The notes beneath the pieces were generated by a model. That model did not search any database. It had not been told where the DNA came from and saw only the letters and a list, made by a program, of their open reading frames with translations. From positions 496,001 through 560,000 of the forward strand of contig NZ_VITN01000002.1 in assembly GCF_007828045.1 (NCBI RefSeq): 64,000 nucleotides of DNA, in the 5' to 3' direction. Below, piece after piece: positions 35,736 to 44,373 of the stretch. How positions within the stretch are numbered: position 1 is the stretch's first letter; each line of letters opens with the position of its first letter. The position numbers and the translations under genes are program-made. This DNA comes from Nitrospirillum amazonense. Its GTDB lineage: Bacteria; Pseudomonadota; Alphaproteobacteria; Azospirillales; Azospirillaceae.

Positions 35736-37154
35736 ATGCGTCGCCACCGCCGTGCCAAGATCGTCGCCACCGTCGGACCCGCCAGCAACTCGCCCGAGAT
35801 GCTGAAGGCGCTGTTCCTGGCGGGCGTGGACACCTTTCGCCTGAACTTCAGCCACGGCACCCACGAGGACCACGCCAAGGTCCACGCCCACATCCGCGCG
35901 CTGGAGAAGGAGGTGGGCCGGCCCATCGGCATCCTGCAGGACCTGCAGGGCCCCAAGATCCGCGTCGGCAACATCAAGGACGGCAAGATCACGGTGGCCA
36001 AGGGCGACACCATCCGCTTCGTGCTGAAGGGCCAGGACGGCGACCGCGACGCCATCCCCCTGCCGCATCCCGAGATTTTCGCCGCCGTCCTGCCGGGCCA
36101 CCACCTGCTGATCGATGACGGCCGCGTGCGCGTGAAGGTGACCAGCCTGGGCGATGACGCCATGACGGCCGAGGTCATCTTCGGCGGCGTGATCTCCAAC
36201 CGCAAGGGCGTCAACCTGCCCGGCACCCTGCTGAACCTGTCGCCGCTGACCGCCAAGGACCGCGCCGACCTGGAATTCGGCCTCAGCCTGGGCGTGGACT
36301 GGGTGGCGCTGTCCTTCGTGCAGAAGCCCAGCGACATGATCGAGGCGCGCGGCCTGATCGGCGACCGCGCCGGCCTGATGGCCAAGATCGAGAAGCCCCA
36401 GGCCCTGGACCAGATCGACGACATCATCCGCCTGTCGGACGCCATCATGGTGGCCCGTGGCGACCTGGGTGTGGAGATCCCGCAGGAGGAGGTGCCCGGC
36501 CGTCAGAAGGAACTGGTGCGCGCCTGCCGCCTGGCGGTGAAGCCGGTCATCGTCGCCACCCAGATGCTGGACAGCATGGTGGCCGCCCCCACCCCCACCC
36601 GCGCCGAGGCGTCGGACGTGGCCACCGCCATCTATGACGGCGCCGACGCCGTCATGCTGTCGGCGGAATCGGCCAGCGGTTCCTACCCGCTGGAAGCGGT
36701 GTCCATGATGGACCGCATCATCGCCACCACCGAGCGGCACAAGCTGTACCACTCCCTCATCCGCGCGTCGGATCCGGCGGAGGAACAGACGCCGCCGCAC
36801 GCCGTGGCCGCCGCCGCCGCCGACCTGGCGGAGGCCGTGCGCGCCCCGGTCATCGTGGCCTTCACCTCCAGCGGCACCACCGCCGCCCGTATCGCCCGCA
36901 AGCGCCCGGAAGTGGCCATCCTGGCCATCACCGCCGACCAGGCCGTGTCGCGCCGCCTGTGCCTGTTGTGGGGCACGCACAGCGCCCTGTCGGAGGACAT
37001 CCACTCCTACGAGCAGATGGTGGATGTCGCCACCGCCGTGTCGCAGAGTGCCGAGTTCGCCAAGCTGCACGACCAGATCATCGTCGTGGCCGGCATTCCC
37101 TTCGCCCAGGCCGGCACCACCAACAATCTGCGCATGCTGCAGATCGGGGGGTAA
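35736..37154 (+). CDS. pyk: Pyruvate kinase
   Basis: 472 residues. It converts phosphoenolpyruvate and ADP to pyruvate and ATP. Marks: IVATVGPAS, FRLNFSHG, LQDLQGPKIRVG, the Lys-Glu active site MAKIEKPQALDQID, MVARGDLGVEIP and the Mg/K-loop GADAVMLSAESASGSYP. The C-terminal allosteric domain ends with GTTNNLRMLQIG. The gene has its own upstream gap of 206 bp and ends at a strong terminator, so it is probably transcribed alone or by read-through from fabI. Confidence 0.95.
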   Translation: MRRHRRAKIVATVGPASNSPEMLKALFLAGVDTFRLNFSHGTHEDHAKVHAHIRALEKEVGRPIGILQDLQGPKIRVGNIKDGKITVAKGDTIRFVLKGQDGDRDAIPLPHPEIFAAVLPGHHLLIDDGRVRVKVTSLGDDAMTAEVIFGGVISNRKGVNLPGTLLNLSPLTAKDRADLEFGLSLGVDWVALSFVQKPSDMIEARGLIGDRAGLMAKIEKPQALDQIDDIIRLSDAIMVARGDLGVEIPQEEVPGRQKELVRACRLAVKPVIVATQMLDSMVAAPTPTRAEASDVATAIYDGADAVMLSAESASGSYPLEAVSMMDRIIATTERHKLYHSLIRASDPAEEQTPPHAVAAAAADLAEAVRAPVIVAFTSSGTTAARIARKRPEVAILAITADQAVSRRLCLLWGTHSALSEDIHSYEQMVDVATAVSQSAEFAKLHDQIIVVAGIPFAQAGTTNNLRMLQIGG

Positions 37155-37167
37155 GGGCTTCCCAGGG

Positions 37168-37191
37168 CGCCGGACGCGATCGCGTCCGGCG
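37168..37191. repeat. Perfect 24-bp palindrome after the pyruvate kinase gene
   Basis: CGCCGGACGCGATCGCGTCCGGCG is self-complementary over all 24 bases (10-bp arms with a GATC centre). It lies 14 bp after the stop and 17 bp before the terminator. Confidence 0.85.
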
Positions 37192-37207
37192 GCACGCGTG
37201 CAAAGAC

Positions 37208-37238
37208 AAACGGCGCCGCAGCGATGCGGCGCCGTTTT
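37208..37238 (+). terminator. Rho-independent terminator of the pyruvate kinase gene
   Basis: A 13-bp perfect stem (37208-37220 with 37225-37237), GCGA tetraloop and TTTTC tail. The AAA on the left side lets it serve the minus-strand VOC gene as well. Confidence 0.88.
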
Positions 37239-37258
37239 CATTTGCCTTGAAGGGCGGC

Positions 37259-37642
37259 TTATTCCGGCTTGAAGCAATAGGCGGCCAGCTTGTTGCCGTC
37301 CAGGTCGCGGGCGTAGGCGGCGTAGGCGTTGGGCGCCCAGCCGCGGGGGCCCGGCTTGCCTTCGCACACGCCGCCCTTGGCCAAGGCCTCGGCATGGAAG
37401 GCATCGACCATGGCGCGGTTGGGCGCCTCGAAACTCACGGTCACGCCGTTGCCAACGGTGGCGGGCTGGCCGTTTGCCGGCTTCAGCACGAAGAAGGACG
37501 GTTTGTCCTCACCCCAGATGGAACCGTTGTCGCCCAGGTCGGCCACCCGTTTCAGGCCCAGCTTGCCCAGCACGTCGTCATAGAAGCCTCGCGCCTTGGC
37601 CAGGTCGTTGGTGCCGACGGAAACGTGGGTGTAGATCGCCAT
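37259..37642 (-). CDS. VOC-family (glyoxalase/bleomycin resistance-like) protein
   Basis: 127 residues from the ATG at 37642, with GAGGAAG 3-9 nt upstream. The N-terminal YTHVSVGTNDLAKARGFYDDVL and the C-terminal AYARDLDGNKLAAYCF are typical of the vicinal oxygen chelate fold. The metal ligands appear partly kept: His in YTHVSVG and probably Glu or Asp near the end. The substrate is unknown. The frame extends upstream to 37750 without a start signal. Confidence 0.85.
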   Translation of the reverse strand: MAIYTHVSVGTNDLAKARGFYDDVLGKLGLKRVADLGDNGSIWGEDKPSFFVLKPANGQPATVGNGVTVSFEAPNRAMVDAFHAEALAKGGVCEGKPGPRGWAPNAYAAYARDLDGNKLAAYCFKPE

Positions 37643-37682
37643 AGTCTTCCTCCCCTTAATTCTTCGCGGAATGGGTGGGATG

Positions 37683-37710
37683 ACTATAGACAGGCGGGAA
37701 AACTCAACAA
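37683..37710 (-). promoter_or_regulatory. Sigma70-type promoter of the VOC gene
   Basis: On the minus strand: TTGTTG (37710-37705), 16-bp spacer, TATAGT (37688-37683). The predicted transcript start near 37676 gives a 35-nt leader before the ATG at 37642. Confidence 0.5.
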
Positions 37711-37775
37711 TGCTGCCATATGAGGATTGACTTTTTCCCTTAAAAAACAATTCAAGGGCTTATTGTCCGTTGTCC

Positions 37776-39044
37776 TTAAGAACGAGCCGCGCGCAGGGCC
37801 CGCCGGAAGGTCAGCACCCCCACCAGGCTGGCCACCACCCCCTCCAGCGCCAGGGCCAGGGGCAGGTGTTCCTCGCCGCCCAGGGCCTGGGCCAGCAGAC
37901 TGACGATGCTGGGCGCCAGACCCAGGCTGATGAAGACCCCCAGCGCGCTCATGAGGCCCAGGCACAGGCCGCGCAGATGGTTGGGCACCAGCAAGGTGAT
38001 GGCCGACGCCACGCCCACGGCCACGATGGCGCCCGCCACCATCAGCAGCGCCAGCAGCAGCGCGAAAAGCGGCACGCCGGGCGCCAGGGCGAACAGCGCG
38101 GCCGGCACCGACAGCGCGGCACCGCCCAAAGCGCCCCACAAGATGCCGCCCCTGGCATTCCGCTTGTGCCCCCAATCGGCGACCAGGCCACCCAGGACCG
38201 TGCCGCCCGCCCCCGACAGACCCAGCAGCACGCCCATCCAGCCACCGAAGTCCGCCGGCTGCAGGCCGAAGGATCGCGTCAGCACCGGCACCGCCCAGAC
38301 GGTGGCGGCGGCGTCGCCCATGTTGACGGTGATCATGCCGGCCATCAGGGGCGCCACCAGGCGGCGCAGGCGCCATAGTTCGGCCAGGGCGGGCCCCAGC
38401 CGGGGCGCTACCTCCGGTCGCGCATCGGCCGTCCCTTCCTGTCGGGCGGGCTCGGCCAACCAGACCAGCAAAGCCGTGGGCGCCAGCATCATCAGCGCCA
38501 CCAACAGCATCGTGGCGCGCCAGGCGGTCAATCCCAGGGGCAGCCCCGCCGCCGGCGTCAACGCTCCCACCAGGGCCCCGCCCCCGGCGAAGGCCGCCGC
38601 CATGCCCGCCGCCTGGCCGATCACCATGACCATGACGGCCCGGCCCCGCCGTTCCGGCGTGGACAGGTCGGCGGTCAGTGACAGGATGGCCGGGACGGCA
38701 CCGGCGGCCCCCAGCCCCACCAGCATGCGACCCACGAACAGGCTGGCGAAATCCCAGGCCAGGCCCGACAGGATGGTGCCCGCGATCCACAGCGCGGACA
38801 GGGCCAGCAGCAAGGTCACCCGCCGGGTGCGGTCCACCAGTCGGCCGATGGGCACCGCCAGCACCGCCACGGGCAGCGCCAGCGCCATGCCCTGGATCAG
38901 GCCCATCTGGTTGTCGGACAGGCCCATGTCGGCCTTGGCCAGTTCCTGCACCGGCGACAGCAGCGTGCGGGCCACCATCCCCGCCAGCATGGCCAGCGCC
39001 AGGACCATCAGGGCGCGGAGGCGCCCCCTGGAAGCTGCCGGCAT
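37776..39044 (-). CDS. MFS transporter next to the M81 peptidase gene
   Basis: 422 residues from the ATG at 39044; a GTG at 39065 overlapping the M81 stop (GTGA) is equally possible. Twelve membrane helices are expected. The motif A-like region PIGRLVDRTRRV lies between helices 2 and 3. By context it would import a peptide or amino-acid derivative for the hydrolases beside it, as the MlrD transporter does in microcystin degraders. The family is broad and the substrate is inferred only from neighbours. Confidence 0.85.
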   Translation of the reverse strand: MPAASRGRLRALMVLALAMLAGMVARTLLSPVQELAKADMGLSDNQMGLIQGMALALPVAVLAVPIGRLVDRTRRVTLLLALSALWIAGTILSGLAWDFASLFVGRMLVGLGAAGAVPAILSLTADLSTPERRGRAVMVMVIGQAAGMAAAFAGGGALVGALTPAAGLPLGLTAWRATMLLVALMMLAPTALLVWLAEPARQEGTADARPEVAPRLGPALAELWRLRRLVAPLMAGMITVNMGDAAATVWAVPVLTRSFGLQPADFGGWMGVLLGLSGAGGTVLGGLVADWGHKRNARGGILWGALGGAALSVPAALFALAPGVPLFALLLALLMVAGAIVAVGVASAITLLVPNHLRGLCLGLMSALGVFISLGLAPSIVSLLAQALGGEEHLPLALALEGVVASLVGVLTFRRALRAARS

Positions 39045-39061
39045 GGGCACCGCCGCGTCGG

Positions 39062-40555
39062 TCACGACACGGGGTCCAAGGGCCAGATGGGCCGGCGCAG
39101 ATGGCGGTAGGGCAGCGCCCCCAGGTTCATGTTCAAGGACCCCGGCGCGTCGCAATAGACGGTGGCCGACGAGATGGCGTCGAAGGTGGCGCGGAAATGC
39201 TGGGTGGACTTCACCACCACCAGGGCCTTGGCCGAGAGGTCGATGCCCAAGTCGGTGAAACAGCCGGGGGCGAAGGTCTGCTGCCGCGTGCTGTTCAGCA
39301 CGATGTCCCAGGTGCCGGCGCGCAGGGCCACGGCCAGGCCGATGGGGTCGTCGCCGTCCGTGGCCAGGCCGCGCTGGCGGATGTCGTCGCGCACCGCCGT
39401 CACCGTGACCTGCAGATCGACCGGGTCGCCGGACAGGGGCCCGACCTTGCCGCCGATGCGCAGGGGCAGCTTGGCGCCCACGCCGGCATCGGCGGCGATC
39501 AAGGCCGCCTGCGGGTCCCAGATCATGCCCAGCGCCACGTCCTGGACGCCCCGGTCCAGCAGCGCGCGCAGGACGAAGGTGCTGTCGCAGGCGGCCCCGC
39601 CGCCGGGATTGTCGGAACTGTCGGCCAGGACCACCGGCTTGCCGGACCCCATGAGGCTCACGGCCCTGTCCACCGCCTGGTCCAGGGGCAGGCGCTCCTG
39701 CAGGGGGGCCGCCGTGACGATCGCCTGGAAGTCGGCGGCGATAGCGGCCAGCACACGATCGACGGCGGCAAGGTCGCTGCCGTCCGATACCGCCAGGACG
39801 GCGGCGCCGGTATGTTCGGTGTCGGACCAGATGAAGCCGTGCATCATGGAGACGGACAGCACGCTGTCCCGCCCCTCATAGCCCGCCAGCCGGTCGACGA
39901 AGCCCCGCATGGGCTGCTCCGTCGTGCCGAACAGGCCCATGACCGGCACCTTGCGGATATGGGTCCGGGCCTTGGCGCCACCGCGCGCCATGGCGGAGAG
40001 GATGGCGTACAACTCCTCCATGCGGGCCAGGAAATCGACGTGCGGATATTCCTTGCAGGCGATGATGACGGCGCCGCTGTCCACCATGGCCTGGGTGGCG
40101 TTGCCGTGCAGATCCAGGGTCACGCCCACCGGCATGTCCGGGCCGACCAGGGCCCGAACATGGGTCAGCAGGTCGCCTTCGCAGTCGGGATAGTCCTGCG
40201 CCACCATGGCGCCGTGCAGGGTCAGCACCACCATGTCCACCCGCTCGGCCGCCATGGCCGCCTTCAGGTCGGCCAGCAGGGCGTCGCGCAGGGCCTCATA
40301 CACGACCCTCGGCGCGGGACCGGACGGCTGGGCCCCCGCGGTCGGGCCGTCGATCACCCGGTCGCCGTGCCTTTCCGCCACCGTGAACAGGTCGCCATAG
40401 GCCGGCAGCACCCGCGCCCGCGCCAGGGTGGCGGGATCGCCCCCCACGTGCCGCAGGTCGTTGGTGAAGGACCGCATGGACGTGGGTAGGGGGGAGAAGC
40501 TGTTGGTCTCGTGCACCAGGCCGGCGACGAAAACCGTGAGGGGACCGGTACGCAT
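39062..40555 (-). CDS. M81-family metallopeptidase (MlrC-like)
   Basis: 497 residues, the usual size for M81. The N-terminal domain has GLVHETNSFSP (Glu and His metal site), DMVVLTLHGAMVAQDYPDCEGD (Asp and His) and CKEYPHVD; ADSSDNPGGGAACDSTFVL starts the MlrC C-terminal domain. M81 includes MlrC, which hydrolyses linear microcystin fragments, but most members act on unknown peptides. The ATG at 40555 overlaps the serine hydrolase stop (TGATG), so the two are co-translated. Confidence 0.9.
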   Translation of the reverse strand: MRTGPLTVFVAGLVHETNSFSPLPTSMRSFTNDLRHVGGDPATLARARVLPAYGDLFTVAERHGDRVIDGPTAGAQPSGPAPRVVYEALRDALLADLKAAMAAERVDMVVLTLHGAMVAQDYPDCEGDLLTHVRALVGPDMPVGVTLDLHGNATQAMVDSGAVIIACKEYPHVDFLARMEELYAILSAMARGGAKARTHIRKVPVMGLFGTTEQPMRGFVDRLAGYEGRDSVLSVSMMHGFIWSDTEHTGAAVLAVSDGSDLAAVDRVLAAIAADFQAIVTAAPLQERLPLDQAVDRAVSLMGSGKPVVLADSSDNPGGGAACDSTFVLRALLDRGVQDVALGMIWDPQAALIAADAGVGAKLPLRIGGKVGPLSGDPVDLQVTVTAVRDDIRQRGLATDGDDPIGLAVALRAGTWDIVLNSTRQQTFAPGCFTDLGIDLSAKALVVVKSTQHFRATFDAISSATVYCDAPGSLNMNLGALPYRHLRRPIWPLDPVS

Positions 40556-42201
40556 CAGGACACCTTGCGGAAGCGCAGCCGGCGGGTGCGGCCGCTGTTG
40601 AAGGTAAAGCCCTGGCTGTCGAAGGCGATCAGGCCGCCGACGATGGGCAGGGGCAGATCCAGGGGCTTGGCGTCCCACAGGCCGGGCGCCAGGTTCGCCA
40701 GCCGGTGGCGCAGGGTGCCATGACGGCCCGTGAGGACCAGGCGTCCAGTCCGGCCATCCCCGTCCGGCTCCACCACCGCCGTCGTGCCGGAGGCGGCGGC
40801 GGCGTAGCGGCCGGCCTGGGGCCGCAGATCGGCCGCGGGGTCCGGTTCCAGCAGCACCAAGTCACGCTCCACCCCGAACTCCACGGCGCGCAGCGTCTTG
40901 GGCGGCACTTCCGTTTCCGGCACGTCCAGGCCCATGTGGAAGACGGCGACGTTGGGGCGCAGCAGGCCATCCGGCGTCCGCACCAAGGGCAAGCCCATGC
41001 CGCCCATGGTGATGATGGCCTTGCCCTCGTGTCGCGCCAGGCCGAAGGTGCCGCCGTTGTGCGGGTTGTAATAGGTGCCGGTGGGGATGGTCCCCTCATG
41101 GGGCTCCAGCTTCGGGCCCAGGGTCGGCACGCAGGCGTCGATGACCCGGGCAGCCAGATCCATGGGGTCCAGACCGGCGCGGTTGGCCATGACGATGATG
41201 TCCAGCCCATGGTCGGGCAGGGTGATCATCTGGCTGGACCCGCCCATGACCCCGCCGGCGTGATGCACCGTGCGCACCCCGCGATAGGGCGTATCCATCA
41301 GGCCCAGGCCGTAGCCGGTGACATAGCCGTTGGCCAGCACCGCCGGCTCCACCATGCGGCGCCAGGTCTCGGCGCTGCCCACCGTCGGCCGGCCGGCCAG
41401 GGCGACGCGCAGGTGGGCCAGCCAGCGCAGCATGTCATCGACGGTGGAAACGATGCCGCCCTCGGCCGCGATCTCCGCCCCGATGGGCTGGCGGTAATAG
41501 CCGCCCTTGCCGTCCACCATGTGCAGGGACGCGCTGTTGGGCACATAGTCGGTATCGACCCGGCGCAGCAGTGTGTCGTTCATGCCCAGGGGGCGGAACA
41601 GGCGGTCGCGGAAGAAGTCTTCCAGACCCATCCCCGACAGCCGCTCGATGGCCAGCGATAGCAGGACATAGCCGCCGTTGTTGTAGCACCACTCCTCCCC
41701 CGCCGGGAAATTCACGTCGTCATCATCGGCCATCAGCCGCATGCAGCCGGCGGTGGACAGGTATTGCCCGGGGCCGCTGAGTTGCAGCGCCAGTTCCAGG
41801 CTGCAGCGCAGGCCGCTGACATGGGTCATCAGCTGGCGCATGGTGATGCCGGCCGCCGCCCGCGCCATCTCCGGCACATGCCGGGCCACCGGATCGTCCA
41901 GCCCGGCCAGCCCCGCCTCCACCAGCAGCATGTAGGCCAGAGCGCCGAAATGCTTGGTGGTGGAACCGATGCGCATGCGGATGCTGGGCGACAGGGTGAC
42001 CGGCAGCTCCAGGCTGGCCAGGCCGAAGCCCTTGCGATAGAGGGGCACGCCATCCAGCGCCACCCCCACCGCCACCCCCGGCAGATGGGTCGTGTCCAGG
42101 GCCGCGAAGATCGCGTCCACGGCGGCCCCGTCTACGCCCGCCTTCGCCTCTCGCGTCGCGACCGGGACCAAGCCCGCGCCGTCGCCCGTTTCCTTGCCCA
42201 T
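40555..42201 (-). CDS. S12 serine hydrolase (class C beta-lactamase / D-aminopeptidase-like)
   Basis: 548 residues. The S12 catalytic motifs are present: Ser80-x-x-Lys83 in GSTTKHFG, Tyr173-x-Asn175 in WCYNNGG and a His-His-Ala-Gly box in VHHAGGVMGG. No signal peptide is seen, so it is probably cytoplasmic. The C-terminal 150 residues form extra beta domains, as in D-aminopeptidases and in MlrB. The start ATG at 42201 follows GGGAGGG. It is the first gene of the three-gene minus-strand operon with the M81 peptidase and the MFS transporter. Confidence 0.88.
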   Translation of the reverse strand: MGKETGDGAGLVPVATREAKAGVDGAAVDAIFAALDTTHLPGVAVGVALDGVPLYRKGFGLASLELPVTLSPSIRMRIGSTTKHFGALAYMLLVEAGLAGLDDPVARHVPEMARAAAGITMRQLMTHVSGLRCSLELALQLSGPGQYLSTAGCMRLMADDDDVNFPAGEEWCYNNGGYVLLSLAIERLSGMGLEDFFRDRLFRPLGMNDTLLRRVDTDYVPNSASLHMVDGKGGYYRQPIGAEIAAEGGIVSTVDDMLRWLAHLRVALAGRPTVGSAETWRRMVEPAVLANGYVTGYGLGLMDTPYRGVRTVHHAGGVMGGSSQMITLPDHGLDIIVMANRAGLDPMDLAARVIDACVPTLGPKLEPHEGTIPTGTYYNPHNGGTFGLARHEGKAIITMGGMGLPLVRTPDGLLRPNVAVFHMGLDVPETEVPPKTLRAVEFGVERDLVLLEPDPAADLRPQAGRYAAAASGTTAVVEPDGDGRTGRLVLTGRHGTLRHRLANLAPGLWDAKPLDLPLPIVGGLIAFDSQGFTFNSGRTRRLRFRKVS

Positions 42202-42263
42202 CGCTGCCCTCCCGCCGTTGAGGGGATAGTTCGCGACGGCTTCGTTTCCTGTCAAGAGATTGT

Positions 42264-42279
42264 TTCTCCATATCGAGAA
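42264..42279. promoter_or_regulatory. Palindromic operator 1 in the mlr-like divergent gap
   Basis: TTCTC-CATATC-GAGAA, 63 bp upstream of the serine hydrolase ATG. Only two of the six centre bases break the symmetry. The same TTCTC-N6-GAGAA pattern recurs at 42428-42443, near the other divergent gene. Confidence 0.6.
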
Positions 42280-42427
42280 CAATTCCCGAAATCCGGCGCC
42301 GACATATACAGCCAATTCATTGATAATTCTATTATTTATGGTGTTTCTATTGGGAAACATTCCTTGAAACATCACGACCAAGAAGCCGGATTGACCCTGG
42401 ACAGCAACACCGCCCCATGCCACATCT

Positions 42428-42443
42428 TTCTCTAATCGGAGAA
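42428..42443. promoter_or_regulatory. Palindromic operator 2 in the mlr-like divergent gap
   Basis: TTCTC-TAATCG-GAGAA, 10-22 bp before the candidate TTG starts of the oxidase gene and overlapping the GGAG at 42438-42441. The pattern matches operator 1. The XRE-cupin regulator encoded downstream is the natural candidate to bind both. Confidence 0.6.
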
Positions 42444-42465
42444 TATCGCCGGCTTGGAGATTGAA

Positions 42466-43620
42466 TTGGACAGGTACGACGTCATCATCATCGGTGCCGG
42501 CATGGGCGGGGCCGCCCTGGCGGCAGAGGTGAGCCCCCACGCGCGGGTCCTGGTGCTGGAGGCGGAGGCGCGGCCGGGCGTGCATGCCACCGGGCGGTCG
42601 GCCGCCCTTTACGCCGCCGCCTATGGCGGGCCGGACGTGCGGGCCCTGACCCGGGCCAGCCGGGCCTTTTTCGATGCGCCGCCCGAGGGCTTCGCCGACC
42701 ATCCGCTGCTGTCCCCGCGCGGCCTGCTGTACGTCGCCACGGCAGAGCAGGCGCCCCGCCTGGCCGACTTCCTGGCGGAAATCGGCGACAGTGTGCGGAC
42801 GATATCCGTGGCCGACGCCATCGCCCAGGTGCCGCTGTTGCGGCCCGATTATGTGGCCATGGCCGCCCTGGCGCGGCCGGGCAGCGCCATGGACATCGAC
42901 GTCGATGCCCTGCACCAGGGCTATCTGCGCCTGGCCAAGCGCCGGGGCGCCACCCTGCTGACCGACGCGCCGGCGGCCGACCCGCGCCGCGAGGGCGACC
43001 TGTGGGTGCTGCGCGTGGGCGACCGGGATGTGGCAGCGCCCAAGGTGGTGAACGCCGCCGGCGCCTGGGCGGAACGGGTGGGCCAGGCCTTCGGCGCGGC
43101 GCCCCTGGGCCTGACGCCGCTGAAGCGCACCGCCCTGCTGGTCGATCCGCCGCCGGGCCACGACACCGACCACTGGCCCGGCGTCTTCGACACCGATGAG
43201 CAGTTCTACGTGAAGCCCGACGCCGGCAAGCTGCTGCTGTCCCCGGCGGACGAAACCCCCAGCGAACCCTGCGACGCCCAGCCGGATGAGCTGGACGTGG
43301 CCATCGCCGTCGACCGGGTGCAGCAGGCGCTGGACCTGCCGGTGCGCCGCGTCACCCATAGCTGGGCCGGTCTGCGCACCTTCGCGCCCGACCGCCAGCC
43401 GGTGGTGGGTCCGGATGCCGCCGTGCCCGGCCTCTACTGGTGCGCCGGCCAGGGCGGCTACGGCATCCAGATGGCGCCGGCCCTGGCGCGGCTGGCGGCC
43501 GGCCTGGTGCTGGACCGCCCCGTGCCGGACGACATCCTGGCCGAGGGGCTGGTGCTGGCCAACGTGCTGCCGTCCCGGCTGGACCGCGCCGCTTGCGAAC
43601 CGGCCGTCCCGCTGGAATAA
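42466..43620 (+). CDS. FAD-dependent amino-acid oxidase / dehydrogenase, DadA-like
   Basis: About 384 residues. The FAD-binding Rossmann motif DVIIIGAGMGGAALAAEV is at the very start, and the DAO-family end has HSWAGLRTFAPDRQPVVG and CAGQGGYGIQMAPALA. No ATG is available: a TTG at 42466 has GGAG 6 nt upstream and gives MDRYDVIIIGAG; a TTG at 42454 is the alternative. The family oxidises D-amino acids, glycine or related amines. Beside a D-aminopeptidase-like hydrolase this suggests oxidation of the released amino acids. Confidence 0.88.
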   Translation: MDRYDVIIIGAGMGGAALAAEVSPHARVLVLEAEARPGVHATGRSAALYAAAYGGPDVRALTRASRAFFDAPPEGFADHPLLSPRGLLYVATAEQAPRLADFLAEIGDSVRTISVADAIAQVPLLRPDYVAMAALARPGSAMDIDVDALHQGYLRLAKRRGATLLTDAPAADPRREGDLWVLRVGDRDVAAPKVVNAAGAWAERVGQAFGAAPLGLTPLKRTALLVDPPPGHDTDHWPGVFDTDEQFYVKPDAGKLLLSPADETPSEPCDAQPDELDVAIAVDRVQQALDLPVRRVTHSWAGLRTFAPDRQPVVGPDAAVPGLYWCAGQGGYGIQMAPALARLAAGLVLDRPVPDDILAEGLVLANVLPSRLDRAACEPAVPLE

Positions 43621-43638
43621 AGGCGGGTCACGCCCCCC

Positions 43639-44301
43639 ATGGACAGCCGGATGAAGAAGAACGCCACCCTGGGCCAGTTGATCGGCGCGCTGCGCCAGCG
43701 CAACGGCTGGACCCTGAAACAGATGAGCGAGAAGGTGGGCATCCCCTTGTCCACCCTGGCCAAGGTGGAAGGCGACAAGCTGTCGCTGAGCTATGACAAG
43801 CTGGAGCAATTCACCGGCCGACTGGGCCTGAGCATGGCCGAATTCCTGGCCCAGGACCGGGGCCCCGGCGCCACCGCCAAGGACGGCCCGCCCGTCGTCA
43901 CCGGCCGGCGCAGCCTGACCGGCGACAGCAATTCCGTACGCATCCACACCGGCGCCTACGACTACGAATACCTCTGCACCGACCTGCGGCGGAAGCGGAT
44001 GGTGCCCATCCTGACCCAGGTGCTGGCCCACACCCTGGCGGAGTTCGGCGACCTGGTCCGCCACCAGGGGGAAGAGTTCATCTATGTGGTCGAGGGCACC
44101 ATCGAGGTGCACCTGGAATTCTACGCCCCCGTCACCCTGCGCCAGGGCCAGGGCATCTATATCGACAGCATGATGGGCCACGCCTACCTGGCCAAGGATT
44201 GCGAACGCGCGCTGGTGCTGGGCGTCTGTTCCAGCGACGATGGCAACCTGCAGGGCGACCTGATCACCCTGGCCGAAGAATCCGCCGAACGCCCCGCCTG
44301 A
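43639..44301 (+). CDS. XRE-family regulator with C-terminal cupin domain
   Basis: 220 residues. A helix-turn-helix (about 10-65) with GWTLKQMSEKVGIPLSTLAKVE precedes a cupin_2 domain (about 130-210) with HQGEEFIYVVEGTIEVHLEF. XRE-cupin proteins commonly sense amino acids or polyamines with the cupin and control adjacent catabolic genes. It lies 18 bp after the oxidase gene. The twin TTCTC-N6-GAGAA sites in the divergent gap are its probable targets. ATG at 43651 is an alternative start. Confidence 0.9.
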   Translation: MDSRMKKNATLGQLIGALRQRNGWTLKQMSEKVGIPLSTLAKVEGDKLSLSYDKLEQFTGRLGLSMAEFLAQDRGPGATAKDGPPVVTGRRSLTGDSNSVRIHTGAYDYEYLCTDLRRKRMVPILTQVLAHTLAEFGDLVRHQGEEFIYVVEGTIEVHLEFYAPVTLRQGQGIYIDSMMGHAYLAKDCERALVLGVCSSDDGNLQGDLITLAEESAERPA

Positions 44302-44373
44302 CGGCTGCCCTTACGCCGGCGAAATGCTAGGTTGCCCCGGCTTGGGGAAGGCGGGGGGAAGGCGGGGACCGAC

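Noticed and set aside
37738-37760. CCCTT/AAGGG hairpin as terminator of the MFS gene
   Set aside because: The stem is AT-rich with a G-T pair and no U-tract follows on the minus strand.
42202-44181. Upstream extension of the serine hydrolase frame to 1208 codons
   Set aside because: The extension runs antisense through the oxidase and XRE-cupin genes. The ATG at 42201 has a strong ribosome binding site and gives a normal S12 length.
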